Below, one piece after another: positions 28,936-45,330 of a DNA stretch of 64,000 nt (position 1 is the first letter of the stretch; each line of letters starts with the position of its first letter). The translations under genes were made by a program, and so were the position numbers. The notes under the pieces are model-generated. The model saw nothing but the letters and a program-made list of their open reading frames with translations, was not told the origin of the DNA and made no database searches. Origin of the DNA: Ilex aquifolium (taxonomy: Eukaryota > Streptophyta > Magnoliopsida > Aquifoliales > Aquifoliaceae); the NCBI GenBank assembly GCA_951799425.1, contig OX637391.1, forward strand, positions 54,659,069-54,723,068, read 5' to 3'.

Positions 28936-29834
28936 TTTAAGTTTAAGCAAGAGTTTATACTTTATACTCAAAGTCAAATTCAGCTCAATTCGAGTCTTAA
29001 TCATAATTATGTCAAACCGAAAATTAAATTTAAGTTCGATTCAATTAACACTTCTATCTTAAACTTATAAACTAATTCTTATTTATTCTTGTTCACTGTG
29101 ACGCCATAAGTTCTTCTTTTTTTTTTTTTTAATTTATTTATTATTTATTACTTTTACAATCAATTTTAATTTGACTTCAACTTGGATACTCATAAAATTC
29201 AAGCAAAGTTAAGTTTAAGTAAAAATATATATTTTATACTCGACAATCCAATTCAACTCAATTCAAATCCAAATCAAAATCACTTCAAACTGATTATTGA
29301 GTAAAATGAAAGAATTCTTATAATTTTTGGGCGGGAAAAAAATTTGGAGGAGGAATTTCGATTGTTTGATCAATATTCTTAAAACAATCTGAACCACGAA
29401 AAGTTAAAGACAAATAATGCTAACTCCCTTAGTATATAAATATATCACAAATTACATATATATTATTCGTTTATTATACCATTCGAATGTTGTAGCATTT
29501 TTATTTCAATAGAAAATATGACCTATATTATAGTCATTCGACTCGTTTTAACGCAAAGAATCTGTATTTAAAATTCATTTGTTTATTTGAAATTTTTAAA
29601 AATAATCTTTAATTAGAATAATAATTAACGACCTAATTAATGTGTAGTATGAGATTGAGTGAGATAGAGAACTATAAGAGAGATAAGAGTCTTAGAATTG
29701 TGGAAAAATGAAAGTCTTATTCAAAAAATTGGGGAGGGGGGAGGAAATTTTGTATTAGGACCGTCGGATTAATATTTCTTTAAGTGATCTAAGCTCCGAA
29801 AAGTTAAAGACAAATAAATCTAACTACTTTATTA

Positions 29835-30195
29835 GGGCATCTCCAACCCTTACTCAAATTTAGACTCAAATTTAAATTTGAGTAAAAAAGTTTAAAACAT
29901 TTGCTTCAACCCTTGACTCAAACTTATACCAAATCAAGGCAAACTCATTTATTTACTCAAATTATGGGAGACTTAAATCTTTACTCAAATTTTTAATTGT
30001 GAGATTTTACCATCTTTTAAAGATCCAATGGTCATCCTTATTCCCTTTTAAATTTGTGTATACCCTCATTTAAATTTGAGTCTCTCATTTTTTAAATTTG
30101 AGTTTGTCTATTGGAGTCTTTTATTTCAAATCAAGCTTTTACTCAAATGTTAATTTAAATTTGAGTAAAAATTTGAGTTATGGTTAGAGATGCTC
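29835..30195. mobile_element. Harbinger/Tourist-type MITE, copy 2
   Basis: Same ends as 18003-18351, TTA at 29832-29834 and 30196-30198. Confidence 0.8.
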
Positions 30196-31705
30196 TTATA
30201 TATAGTGGTCATTACCCGTACTTGAAGACACTATACAATAAACAAAAAAATCTTAAACAATTGCCCAAATTCAAAAAGAATGACCTAAAATATTCATACC
30301 AATTTTTTTTTTTAAATAACATGAAATATATCATCAATCATATCCTCCATATTAATGGAACTGTCATAAAAATATATAAAAAAACTCCCCAAAACAACAC
30401 TATATACAAATGCCTCTGGAAAAAAATAAATAAATACTAACATAGCCCATTAAAATTTATAATTTTTAAGCAATAAATAAAATATTGTTCATTTATAAGA
30501 CTAACAAATGTATTGCCTCTACCACCACTCAATCCAATAACACAACATAATTATAAACCCAACCACCTTATTTTCAATCCATCCAATTTCCACTTAATAA
30601 ATAACTCAAGTAAAAAAAAAAAAATACTAACAGAACACAATTAAATTCACAATCTTTAAGTAATAAATAAAATCAACCAAATCATGCTCATTTATAAAAC
30701 TTATGAATTTATCACCATTTAATTCCAAAATAACACAATATAGTTATAAATTTAATCACCAAATGTCCAGTTTTTCACATATAAATAAATATACACAGAA
30801 ACACACCCCACACATTTCTTTTTTGGTTACCAACAAACCCAGCTAACTAATAACTGTTTTTATTAGAAATACAATAATTCAAGTTTTTAAGATAAAATAA
30901 TAATAAATTAATGTTTAATTAAAAAATAGGGAAAAAATCACAGACATCCCCTGAATTTTGACAATATTACACGGACACCTTCTGACATTTTATAAATAAC
31001 ACGGAGAACCTAAGATTTGAAATTCATTGCACGAAAACCTCCTCTATCTCCCTTCTATCAATGTTGCTAACTGCAATTGATAATTTCATCCCAATTTTTT
31101 TTTATTTTTTTACAATTGTCCTTCACCAAATTTAGTACAAAAACTAATTAAACATTTAATAAAATTTGATTTACTACCCAAAAAATTGATATAATTTAGT
31201 ACTTCAAAAAATTGATTAAATGAATTTTAATATTAATTTGATAACAAAAAAATTAATTTGATATTAATTTGACAAACTTGAATAAAATTAGACAAAATTA
31301 AATGTCAATTTTTGATAAAATTATATATTACTTTATGATCTAAGGTTCATTTCATGTTGAATATTATTTGGTGTTTATAGTTAATATGCTATTTTTTATT
31401 TACATTAAGTATTATTTACAAATTAAGAAGCAAGTGACAAAATACATGTCGTCAGATATATAAAAACTTTGAATTAGTTTCATGAAATAAAAAATTGCAT
31501 AACATGTATTTTTATATTTTTGATGGAGTAAATAATAAAAAAACAACATAGGGAAAACAAAAACAAAAGATAATAGTATGAGAGAGAAAGGGAGAGAGTT
31601 ATATGAGGGATGAGAGTCTTAGGATTGTAAAAAAAATGAAAGTCTAATTATGACCATCAGATTACAACGATTTGAGCCGCGAAAAGTTCAAAAAAAAAAT
31701 TTAGC

Positions 31706-31707
<2 letters not shown>

Positions 31708-31785
<78 letters not shown>
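31708..31785. repeat. (TA)n then (GA)n microsatellite
   Basis: About 50 bases of TA/AT followed by about 28 bases of AG, at a Helitron 5'-end junction; the copy-1 counterpart near 19850 has a much shorter run. Confidence 0.85.
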
Positions 31786-31788
<3 letters not shown>

Positions 31789-32218
31789 TGAGATAGTGTG
31801 TGTTTAAAAGCCTAAAAGACAGTAGAGGGAGAGAGTTATACGAGAGATAGGAGTATTAGAGTTAAGTCCAATTATAATTGTCGGATTAAAAACCTGAAAA
31901 TCATCTGAGTCGCGAAAAACAAAACAAAATTTTCTAACTACTTTATTATATAAATATATATAGAGAGAGAGAGAGGAGATGAGATAGTGTGTGTTTAAAA
32001 GTCTAAGAGATAGGAGAGAGAGAGAGTTATATGAGAGAGAGTGTTAGAGTTAAGTCCAATTATAATCGTCGGATAAAAATTCTGAAAATGACGTGAGCCG
32101 CGAAAAGTTTCAGACAAACTTTTCTAACTATTTTATTATATTATATAGATTAATTGAATCACCAGCTGTAACAAATAAATCCATACAGCTGAACAAACAA
32201 TTCCACAATATCTATCTT

Positions 32219-32718
32219 GTAACTCACATCTCCATTTCCTCTGTTTAAAATACTATAATTAAGACACATTTTAAACGAAATATTGATGTCTCTTAAGTCT
32301 ATGGAAATAAGACTATTTCAGCCAAAATGCATTGTTTTAGGCCGGCTTTGGATGGTTGTGTTTGGAGGCGGGTAAAACAATTAGCCATTTTGAGAGCACA
32401 ATGCAGTTGTTTATCTTCCACCCTTGCTATATAAAAGTCCATTGATTGTTGCTTGAAACTCCTCATTACCACTGTAACTCACGTCTCCATTTTCTCTGTT
32501 TTAGAATACTATTATTAAGACACATTGTCAACGAAACATTGATGTCTCTTTAGTCTGTGGAAACAAGAATATTTAGGCCGGCTTTGGATGGTTGTGTTTG
32601 GAGGCGGGTAAAACAATTTGCCATTTTGGTGTTTGTCGTCCACTCTTGCTATATAAAGTCAATTGATTGTAGCTTGTAACTCCTCACTACAACTCAAGCT
32701 TTTTGTTAGAACCCTACA
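32219..32718 (+). promoter_or_regulatory. Tandemly duplicated promoter of SBT-B
   Basis: The subtilase promoter block occurs twice about 255 bases apart: GTAACTCAC at 32219 and 32474, GGCCGGCTTTGGATGG at about 32341 and 32577, TATATAAA at 32428-32435 and 32650-32657. SBT-A has only one. The proximal TATA lies 62 bases from the ATG, as in SBT-A. Confidence 0.75.
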
Positions 32719-37708
<4,990 letters not shown>

Positions 37709-38286
37709 ATAGGGAGATTGCTTTTGCTTTCTTCTTTGTCATGTTTGAAATGTTGTTTCTCATCTAAATAATGTTTTTTCTTTTGGAGTAAATCAATTGT
37801 GAACGACATTATGTGTGTTATCTTTCCTAGATTTCAATAAACAAATTTTACTTTAGTCTAGAGCTTAATGAATCGTGTTATATATAGTTGTCTCAAGGTC
37901 ATGAATTGTTGATCAATCAAAACATCAAGCCAGGTTAGCCTATCCAAAAAATAAAAACCCGTTATGTACCTATCCCAATCAGCTTAATTGATCTATTTTT
38001 TTTTCAAATTCTTAGTTTTTTCTTTTCAAAATCACATTCCATATCCGTGTCTACTAGGCTATTAGATGCCCATTATCAAGCTAACACACAAAGCTGAAAA
38101 TCAGAACTCATGGCTTTGTTGCTTGAGCTATCGGGTTGTCGATAGCCTACCACGTAATGTCACTAATGAATTTATGCAAGAGGTGAAAAGGTATTTACCT
38201 CTTTCGTTGGTAGATATATATGGTTTCTTTGTATTTCGCCCTCTCTTTCCTGCAAAACGAGCAAATTGCCTAGAACTGAAGTGCTT
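37709..38286 (+). other. 3' flank of SBT-B
   Basis: Matches 10057-10600 downstream of SBT-A (AATAAA, TAGCCTATCCAAAAAATA, GATCAAGCTAACACACAAA-like phrases). No gene. Confidence 0.6.
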
Positions 38287-39431
38287 TTTTTTTTTTTTTT
38301 TTTAAAACCACCCAGTGTGAGTGGGGGGTTTGGCAGGACCCCTACCTGTATATATAATTAAAAGGAAAAATGTACAAGGGAGGAGGACGTAGAACCAAGC
38401 CTCCAGAAGTGGAAGAAAGTCAAAGCAAAAGTTTGGTGATGACTCATCACCCAAAGCATGAAAAATAAAACATCAATTAAAAATAAAAACTCAACGACGA
38501 ACGTGAGGAGTCTGTCGAGCGTCCAAAGCGAGGATGCCAGCAATCCCAGAAGGAAGGGATGACGAATCAAGGAATCGCTGATTGAGCTGCTGAGAGCAAG
38601 CCCAATTAGCCATGAAGTCTGCAGCCTGATTCACCTCCCGCAGGACGTGGCAGACGCGAGCAGAGAGAGAAGCACACAGAAGCCGAATCCGAGCAAGTAG
38701 GTAAGCATAAACCCAGCACCCAGTACCTTGAGAAGAAACCCAAGAAACCACTGTAGCTGAATCTGACTCCACAACCAACTCTGAAACTCCCAAATCTGCG
38801 GCCAACTCCAACCCAGCACAAACAGCCTGCAACTCCGCATACAGAATAGGCTGATGCCCCAGAAACAAGCCAAAAGCCCTAAGTACCCGACCCTGATGGT
38901 CCCGAATAACACCCTCTGCCGCAGACAGTCCCGGATTGCCTTTAGAACAGCCGTCAACACTGATCTTCAGGCAACCCACTACAGGACGAGTCCACGCAAC
39001 CAAGCGAAGAGGTCGAGGCCGAGGAACCAAGACCCTAAGAGAACCTACAAACTCCACGGACTCATCCCGACGCAACTGACTCGGAGCAAACCCAAAAGCA
39101 AGCCCAACCAACTGCATATTGGTCATAACCCTCTGAATCACAATGGGCATCTGAAAAACCTGACCATCGAATTTATAAGCATTACGGGCCTTCCATAAGT
39201 GCCACAGAATGAAGCACGGTAGCAGTACCCGCACGTGACCTGCAGAAGGAGCACAACGCCGCCAATGAAGCATCAAAGCATAAGGAGACTGAAACGGCCG
39301 ACATCTGATCCCAAACATCCGATAAAAGTGACCCCACACCTGAACTGCAAGCGGACAATCCAAAAAGAGATGCCTAAGAGTCTCAACAGCCCCACCACAC
39401 ACACACCGGGATACTACATGGAAAAGAGTCT
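38287..39431 (-). mobile_element. 5'-truncated LINE with 14-bp target duplication
   Basis: Flanked by GAACTGAAGTGCTT at 38273-38286 and 39432-39445; the poly(A) tail is the T-run to 38304. An open frame 39402-38491 (303 codons) carries zf-RVT (CGGAVETLRHLFLDC, Cys/His residues) and a complete RNase H: Asp in ISVDGCSKG, Glu in YAELQAV, Asp in VESDSATVV, Asp in VNQAADFMANWA. This is the family that appears frame-broken at 11218 and 23761. Reverse transcriptase and endonuclease are missing, so it is dead on arrival as usual for LINEs. Confidence 0.92.
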
Positions 39432-39445
39432 GAACTGAAGTGCTT

Positions 39446-39955
39446 CGATTGAAGGTACTCTGATACTTAAGTCAATAAGGGTATGAAAGAAATGGTTATG
39501 CAGAGAAAGTTGTGCATTCCTTTTACTATGCACCTTTGGTCCTTTATATAGTGTCACCGTTCTTGTTAGGATTCTTGTTATTGATGACGTAAGGTGGCAC
39601 ATCTCCTCTCAATCTAAGATGTTTATTAGGGATTTCTGAAATCTCTCCAGATGCTCCTCATGTTACCTAGCTCTTTTCAAGCCGATAATTGTGTTTATTT
39701 TTTATAACTAAATCCTTTGATTGTAGGCATTCCCTCATGACTCAGTTTAAGGTTGTTCCGAGTAGAGCTCGGCCTTATCGAAACCGAACTCTTACTCCTA
39801 CTACCGAGCTCTCTATGATTCGGCTTGGAATCATGAACCGAGCCTTCACTATTCGGTTCAATTTCTATTTTACTATTCCCCCACGTGATATATCTCATCA
39901 TGCTCACATGAGTGCATTAATTGTCTCCTGGACGTGGCACAATTTTATGTCCCTT
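39446..39955. other. Possible LTR fragment
   Basis: Phrases such as GATACTTAAGTCAATAAGGG, CTTTATATAGTG and repeated CGAGCTC / ATTCGG motifs resemble LTRs of plant Ty3/gypsy elements. No TG...CA pair or duplication could be fixed. No coding potential of note. Confidence 0.3.
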
Positions 39956-40335
39956 CAAATTATAAATAATATATTAATCCCACTTAATTCAAAACCACTA
40001 CTAACTTCAATATTTAATAACTAGCATATTATATTATAGGAGTTCACTAATTCAAATTTTTCTTGTAATTAATTGGAGTTATTACATATCAATGATAACA
40101 TAGTATTATAGTTCTATATGATGCAAGATTAAACTCGATACACAGTAGACCTACACTGCTCACTCTTTCAAGAAAAATATGTTGTATCCATACATTTTTT
40201 GACAACATACTACACACACTTGAGTTTGGCATTCAAAACATACCACTTTAATTTTTGGAAAATTGACCCCTATCCTACATCATCTAATTTACTTGGTCGC
40301 TGTGTTTGATGAGAATTGAGTAGAGAGATTCTTGC
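39956..40335 (+). other. Third copy of the subtilase 3' flank segment
   Basis: Matches 10668-11005 and 23210-23545 (ATTATAGGAGTTCACTAATTC, ACATATCAATGATAACATAG, CTACATCATCTAATTTACTTGG), more diverged. It stops where the LRR fragment would begin. Confidence 0.65.
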
Positions 40336-40599
40336 ACTAGAGATAACCGTATGTGTAAATTTAGGACTTAGCTAGAGATCTCGGATCTAGATCTTGAACA
40401 TTACAATTTCAATCAATTGTGTTGAATAGTACTCACTCATACATAGCCGGTCCTATACAAACTATGTATGGATGAAGAGTTCAATTATAAATAGCAAGTT
40501 CTACCTAAATTCATGTTAGATGATTTATCATTGAGTGAAATTCAGTGAAATACCATCTCAATCCAGATGTCTCAATGGTTACAAGCTTAGCCTTCTACA
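40336..40599. other. No gene recognised
   Basis: Short AT-rich stretch between the subtilase flank and the small heat-shock remnant. It may include the 3' UTR of the latter. Confidence 0.3.
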
Positions 40600-42038
40600 C
40601 ATTATCTTTGGGCACGACAAAAGTGAGCACACCATTCTCCATGCTAGCCTTCACTTTGTCCATCTTTGTATTTTTTGGTTTATTGGGTAATTGAATGTGA
40701 TAACCCCAAATCAAATAAAGAAAAATAGGAAGAGTCCTAAGAAACCTTGAATATGTTTATTAGTGACATTTGTAGGAAGTATAGAAATCTAGTAGTATTT
40801 TATTAGGTTTGGATGACAATATTTTTATCTCTATAAATAATGTGGAATATTATGTATCATTTACAAGATTTCTAGTGAATAATACATTGATATAGTTTTT
40901 TTGGTCAATGGATGTAGGTATTGTGCATCAACATTGATATGCGATATCAAACTACATTATATCTTTCTATTTTGTTTTATGTTATTTTTCTATCTTGAAT
41001 TTTTATCTCCCAATAATCGGTATCAGTATTATTTAATCGTTGCGCAAAACCAACAAGTGGTATCATAACAGCAGGTGAAGATCCTAGGTAAACTCTTTGA
41101 GAGGTAGATTGGCGATCCGAGTGTAACAAATAGAGTAGGTCATTGACAATCCAACAATCAAGTTGGTGTTCATGTTTTCAAAGGCTCCCTTGGCCACGTG
41201 TGTATGATGATGTGGTACGAAGATTGATTTTTTCTTGTGTACATTAAGGAGGTAATCTTTGATTTTTTGATTAAGTATTTTGATCTCGAATGAATATCAT
41301 CGGAATAGATGGCCGATGTTTTTTGTGGAACTCTTTGATTGATTATGCCGATATTGAAGGTGGTTCTTTAAGAAGTTGGATTATTAGAGACATATTCATG
41401 TTAAGACAATGGTTCAAGGTATATTGGATCGGCATCCACCCAATATTGATTTGGTGTGTTGTACATAGGTTTACGGTCACTACACTTTACCTTGATAGAT
41501 TGGTGAAGCGTTTGACCGTTGAATCCTTCCAAGAACAAGTAAGATGCAGGTAGAGGCACATAGAAGATGCAGGCCAAGACTCAAGCTCTTGAAAGATAGA
41601 GAAGATTGTGATGACTCATAAGGGCAAATTTGCACGTGATACTTGAAGAGAGTAAGTTGATCAAAATAAAAGGGGAGCTATGCTCGATGTTGTTCACACA
41701 TGAGGGGGAGTTTGTTAGAACTCCAAATCAAATAGGAAAACAATTGGAAAAGTCGCAACAAACATTGAATAGATTTAATAGTAATCTAACAGAAAATATG
41801 AAAATCTATTTGAATAGGTTTAGCTAACAATATATTATCAATATAAATAGAATTGAGTATTATATAATCAGTTACAAGATTTCTAGTGAATAATACATCA
41901 GTCTATTTTTTTGATTCGTAGATGTAGATATGGTAGACCAACAATACATCAAATTGCGTTATATCTTTGTGTTTTGTTTTATTATATTTTTATATCTTGA
42001 ATTTTTATCTCTCGACAATTGGTCTCAATATAGATTAA

Positions 42039-43245
42039 CTAGTTATTTCCCGTGCCTGAAGGCACGAAGAAATAAAAAAAATGATCAACAATAAACAAAT
42101 TTGTATTCACACCCAAAATCAAATTACAAAGATAGAAGATAGAGAAATGAATTTAAGTACCAATTGTAGTGGAGGGCGAGCAGTGGTAGTTGTAGTGGGA
42201 GATAGTGATAGTTGTGGTGAGTGACAACAACCATTACTAATGGTGGAAGCCATAGGTGGCAAACGGTGATAGGGGTGATGGTGGTGGGTAGGTGGCAGAA
42301 GTGGTGGTGATGGTGGTAGTGGTAATAAATATAAGAATAAGATAAAGATGGTGGTGGGTAGTTACGGTTAGGGTGGTGGGGATAGTCGTGGTGGTGGTGG
42401 TGGTGGTGGTGGTGGTGGTGATGGTCGTGGGGGGGGGGGGGGTGGTGGTGGGATAGTGAGGATGATGGTGGTAGGGATAGTGATGGGACAGTGGCGATGG
42501 TGGTGATAGTGATGATGATGGTGGGAGGTGATGGTAGTGGGGATGATGGTGGTGGGGCGGTGGTGGTGGAAGGATGGCGACAATGGTGGTGGTGGTGGGG
42601 CAATATGGGTGGTGGGGCGATGAGTGGGTTGGTGAAGGTGTGGTGGCCGCAGTGGTGATGGCGGCGATGATGGTGGTGATGGTGGGGTATTGGTGGAGGT
42701 GATGGTAGTGGTGGAGCGATGGTGGTGATAGTTGTGGTGGTGGGGTGGCAGTGGTGGTGGTAGTGTTGGTGGTGGTGGGGCGATGGGGTGGGTGGCGGTG
42801 GTGGTGGGATGGTTTTAAACACCACTTTTTTTAAAAAAAAAAATACTTATGAGAAGTTATAAGTTCTAGAAGTATTTTTAAAAAATGAGCAATGCTATAT
42901 GAACCTTATTTGAGGACCTAATATGAGGACCTAATGATGTGGCTTCAATGCAACTATTGGATTAGTTGTGACTTCCAATGTTAGATGTAGTCCACAACCA
43001 ATCCAATGGTTGTACATCATTAGGTCCATAGATTAGGTCCCCAAATTAGGTTCAAATAGTATTTTCCTTAAAAAATTACTTCAAACACACCTTTAGGGCC
43101 TTATTTTCTTATTAAATTTGAGGTGTTAATATTAATCGTCGGATTAACTTTAAAATAAAATTTTAAAACGATCTCAACCGCAAAAAGCAAAAGTCATTTT
43201 GTTTATTTTTTGAAATTTGAATTGTATTGTACTTTATTATATAGA
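42039..43245 (-). mobile_element. Helitron with TGG minisatellite inside a copia LTR
   Basis: Minus strand: TC at 43245-43244 (TCTATATAATAAAGTAC), CTAG at 42042-42039, hairpin CGTGCC-TGAA-GGCACG at 42051-42066; host A before, T after. Interior 42160-42810 is TGG/GGT repeat, including a run of about 16 G at 42430-42445. Holds the MITE 42887-43067. Same family as 1-806 and 2358-3360. Confidence 0.88.
42887..43067. mobile_element. MULE-type MITE inside the Helitron
   Basis: 181 bp; ends GAGCAATGCTATATGAACCT and, reversed, GGAAAATACTATTTGAACCT; 9-bp duplication TTAAAAAAT at 42878-42886 and 43068-43076. The sister Helitron at 2358-3360 has the empty site. Confidence 0.85.
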
Positions 43246-43427
43246 TTAATTACTGCCCAAAACCAACAACCTGAACCACAGGAAAAACTTACCAAAGTCC
43301 CTCTCATATCGATACCACTTGTTTGTCTTCTCTTCTTGTTGTCTGGTTCTCTCCCCACTAATCCTAATGACTCTACCATCTCAGCATGATCATGTGAGCT
43401 TCCAATCCATCCGAACATTGAGTAAAG

Positions 43428-43529
43428 AGGAATGGCCTAGTGGTTAGTGTCTTTACCCCCTTGCCTCCTGGTGCAAGGTCCGATCTCACCAAGTCCCCCT
43501 CCCCTGTATGAATAGTGACAAAAAAAAAA
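43428..43529 (+). mobile_element. Short tRNA-derived SINE
   Basis: Box A-like TGGCCTAGTGG (43433-43443), box B-like GGTCCGATCTC (43479-43489), A-tail, and a 22-base imperfect target duplication (43406-43427 and 43530-43551: TCC ATCCGAACATTGAGTAAAG against TCC ATACGAACATTGGCTAAAG). 102 bp. Confidence 0.8.
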
Positions 43530-43696
43530 TCCATACGAACATTGGCTAAAGCAGAGGCCTCGTCGTCTGATCTAGCTAGGGTCGTCAACAAGAGGTCTCG
43601 AGGGAGGTGATTCCTCAAAGGGACCCCAAATAACCAGAAAGTATGGATGGTATATGTTGCTTCGTTGGTCAGACAAAAGCTCGGAATAAGCGACAT

Positions 43697-44341
43697 GGAT
43701 AGATTTTGTCGTTGTTGCTGATCGATGTGAGTTTTATGCTACCATCTACTCTAAAAGTCTAAACTTGTAGAGTAGAATGTAACATATTAGTTAATCTATT
43801 ACTCATCTCACGTGTGTCTTGGATGGTTTGCATATCCACGTGATTTTTTTTTTCTTTTTTTTCCTAGTAAGTTTTGATACCATGTTGAACTACTATTTAT
43901 TCCAAAAGGTAGATGTAAAATAAGTATTTAATCTATTATTGTGAACCTGAGACAAAAGCTAAAAGCATTTCTAATAGTGCTCTATTTTAAAGAGCATCTT
44001 TTTAAAAATAAACAACATCTTTACTGAAAAGTTAAAATAAAGTGTGAAATTTGTTTAACAACTCCGGTAGATCTCTCAATTTTATTTTAATAGTCTTTAT
44101 AATGATAGCATTTAATGCAAAAAATGTACATTTGTTATTTTTTTATTCGTTAATTATAGAGCAAAGAGTAAGGTTGGTTCTTCAAATGTAGAAAGTCCAA
44201 TTTGACTCTCTCTATTTTATTTAGTTCAAATAAAAAGTCTATTAGAGATGATTTTTTTTTTAGAGAATGACTCTCTAAATATAGAATTGAGTGAAAGTAC
44301 ATTGTATATTGGAGATGTTGTACCTGAAGATGAAAAGCATA
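43697..44341. other. Intergenic, no gene recognised
   Basis: Probably the 5' flank of the dead small heat-shock gene; AT-rich, no convincing heat-shock elements located. Short frames only. Confidence 0.35.
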
Positions 44342-45330
44342 GAGGTGACACCCTTGCTTGTAACCCACATTTCCATTTTCTCTATTTGAAATGCTATTAA
44401 GACATTCTTTTTTCTTTTTTTTTTTGCTCGTGAAAAAGATAGTCCGGGACGATCAAGCGTAGCAACTCTCCCAGTACATTATCTTGATGTTCCCACCCAT
44501 TGTAGAATGTTCGGTTTGATGCATAGTTATTAACCTGAAATGGTCAAGTCCGTCATTACAACATCACCAAGGGCAAGTTGGACATTTGACCCCTCCAACA
44601 ATATCTGATTCATAGATACTACCACCGTAAGCATCTTCGAACTCATGACCACAAGAGGAGGGCGGGACTTTCACCAACTAATGAAATCAACTAGGCTATC
44701 ACCTCGGTGTATTAAGACACATTCAGAAGGAGTAATTGATGTCTCCATAGTAACAGAAAGAATAAATCTTCGGCTGAAAAAACATTATTTATGCCGGCTT
44801 TGGAGCTTCTGATTCAAGACGGGTATAACAATAGTTATTTTAAGAATATTTTAAGAATCAAAGGGAGGTGGTGAAACTTCCACTCTGCCTATAAATTCAG
44901 TTGATCGTTCATCAGACCTCAAGCTTTTGGAAGCATTGTGTGTGCTCTGCTTATTAGCTGCAGCAGAGCATCTAATGACGATCAAAAGGCACATTCTCTC
45001 TCTTTTAATTCTTTTTTACTAGTGCCATAACTAGACATTGGTCCTGCCCATGGCCTAGAGTTGTTAACTTCATTCTTTTTTCTTCGGAAATTTTAGTAGT
45101 GAGTTTTAAACCTCTACCAGTTTTCTCACGTAAGATGTTATATTAGTACTTAACCATCAATCTATCTATAATGGCATCATCCTTGGTGGAAAACAAAAAG
45201 TTGATGCTAATTTTTTTTTTTCAAATGCCACTTTAGAGGAGTAATGGGGGGTTTTGAATCACCAAATTCTAATTGAATTCATAGTACTAATGATTTGTGG
45301 TTGTTGCAGGTGTACCAAACTTGAAATGCA
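44342..45330 (+). pseudogene. SBT-C: subtilase remnant (promoter, part of exon 1, intron 1, edge of exon 2)
   Basis: 44342-44407 and 44725-44935 match the promoter of SBT-A/B (TAACCCACATTTCC..., GCCGGCTTTGGA, CTATAAATTCAG with TATA at 44890-44896, CTCAAGCTTTTGG). Exon 1 is internally deleted: the ATG and first half of the signal peptide are gone, leaving TGTGCTCTGCTTATTAGCTG...GACGATCAAAAG to 44988, followed by GC where a GT donor stood. Intron 1 is recognisable, and TTGTTGCAG|GTGTAC at 45301-45315 is the start of exon 2; homology then stops. A SINE sits in the promoter. Confidence 0.85.
44408..44709 (-). mobile_element. tRNA-derived SINE in the SBT-C promoter
   Basis: Minus strand: box A GATAGCCTAGTTGA near 44692-44705 and box B TGAGTTCGAAGATGC near 44632-44646; poly(A) tail is the T-rich run 44408-44425. 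Target duplication TATTAAGACATTC (44395-44407) against TATTAAGACACATTC (44710-44724). About 302 bp. Confidence 0.75.

Larger units (their letters stand above)
23023..32149 (+). repeat. Large duplicated block, copy 2
   Basis: Second copy of 10476-20279, without the hAT MITE and without the small LINE deletion. It runs on into the promoter of SBT-B at 32150. Starts directly at the CACTA terminus. Confidence 0.9.
27703..32149 (-). mobile_element. Composite Helitron block, copy 2 (both ends present)
   Basis: Minus strand: 5' TC at 32149-32148 (TCTATATAATATAATAAAAT), host T at 32150; 3' hairpin GTGCC-TGAA-GGCAC at about 27716-27729 and CAAG at 27706-27703, host A before it. Contains the MULE MITE (28205-28935), the Harbinger MITE (29835-30195), a second 3' hairpin (about 30214-30230) and repeated 5' modules. 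4447 bp. No Rep/helicase. Confidence 0.7.
40696..43268 (+). mobile_element. Non-autonomous copia-type element with nested Helitron
   Basis: 5' LTR 40696-41055 (TGTGATAACCCC... to ...CCAACA), PBS TGGTATCATAACAGC at 41058-41072 (the Met-tRNA type of copia elements), internal 41073-41701, purine tract GAGGGGGAG at 41702-41710, 3' LTR from 41713 (TGTTAGAACTCC). The 3' LTR is cut by the Helitron 42039-43245 and resumes at 43246, ending CCAACA at 43268. No gag or pol. Without the Helitron about 1366 bp. No 5-bp duplication: joining the flanks restores the heat-shock reading frame. Confidence 0.8.
40600..43696 (-). pseudogene. Class I small heat-shock protein pseudogene, split by nested transposons
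   Basis: Minus strand. N-terminus at 43696: MSLIPSF, then in a neighbouring frame RSNIYHPYFLVIWGPFEE, then EASALANVRMDW; a SINE (43428-43529) interrupts; then RISGERTRQQEEKTNKWYRY and ERDFGKFFLWFR ending at 43269. The copia element occupies 40696-43268. The gene resumes at 40695 with FQLPNKPKNTKMDKVKASME, NGVLTFVVPKDNV and a TAG. These correspond in order to the class I HSP17/18 start, the RIDW motif, the ISGER...WHR..R..GKF.RRFRLP core and the VKASMENGVLTVTVP C-terminal strand of the alpha-crystallin domain. Several frameshifts in the N-terminal half and an early stop at the end. Living members are about 155-160 residue cytosolic ATP-independent chaperones; this copy is dead. Confidence 0.92.
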
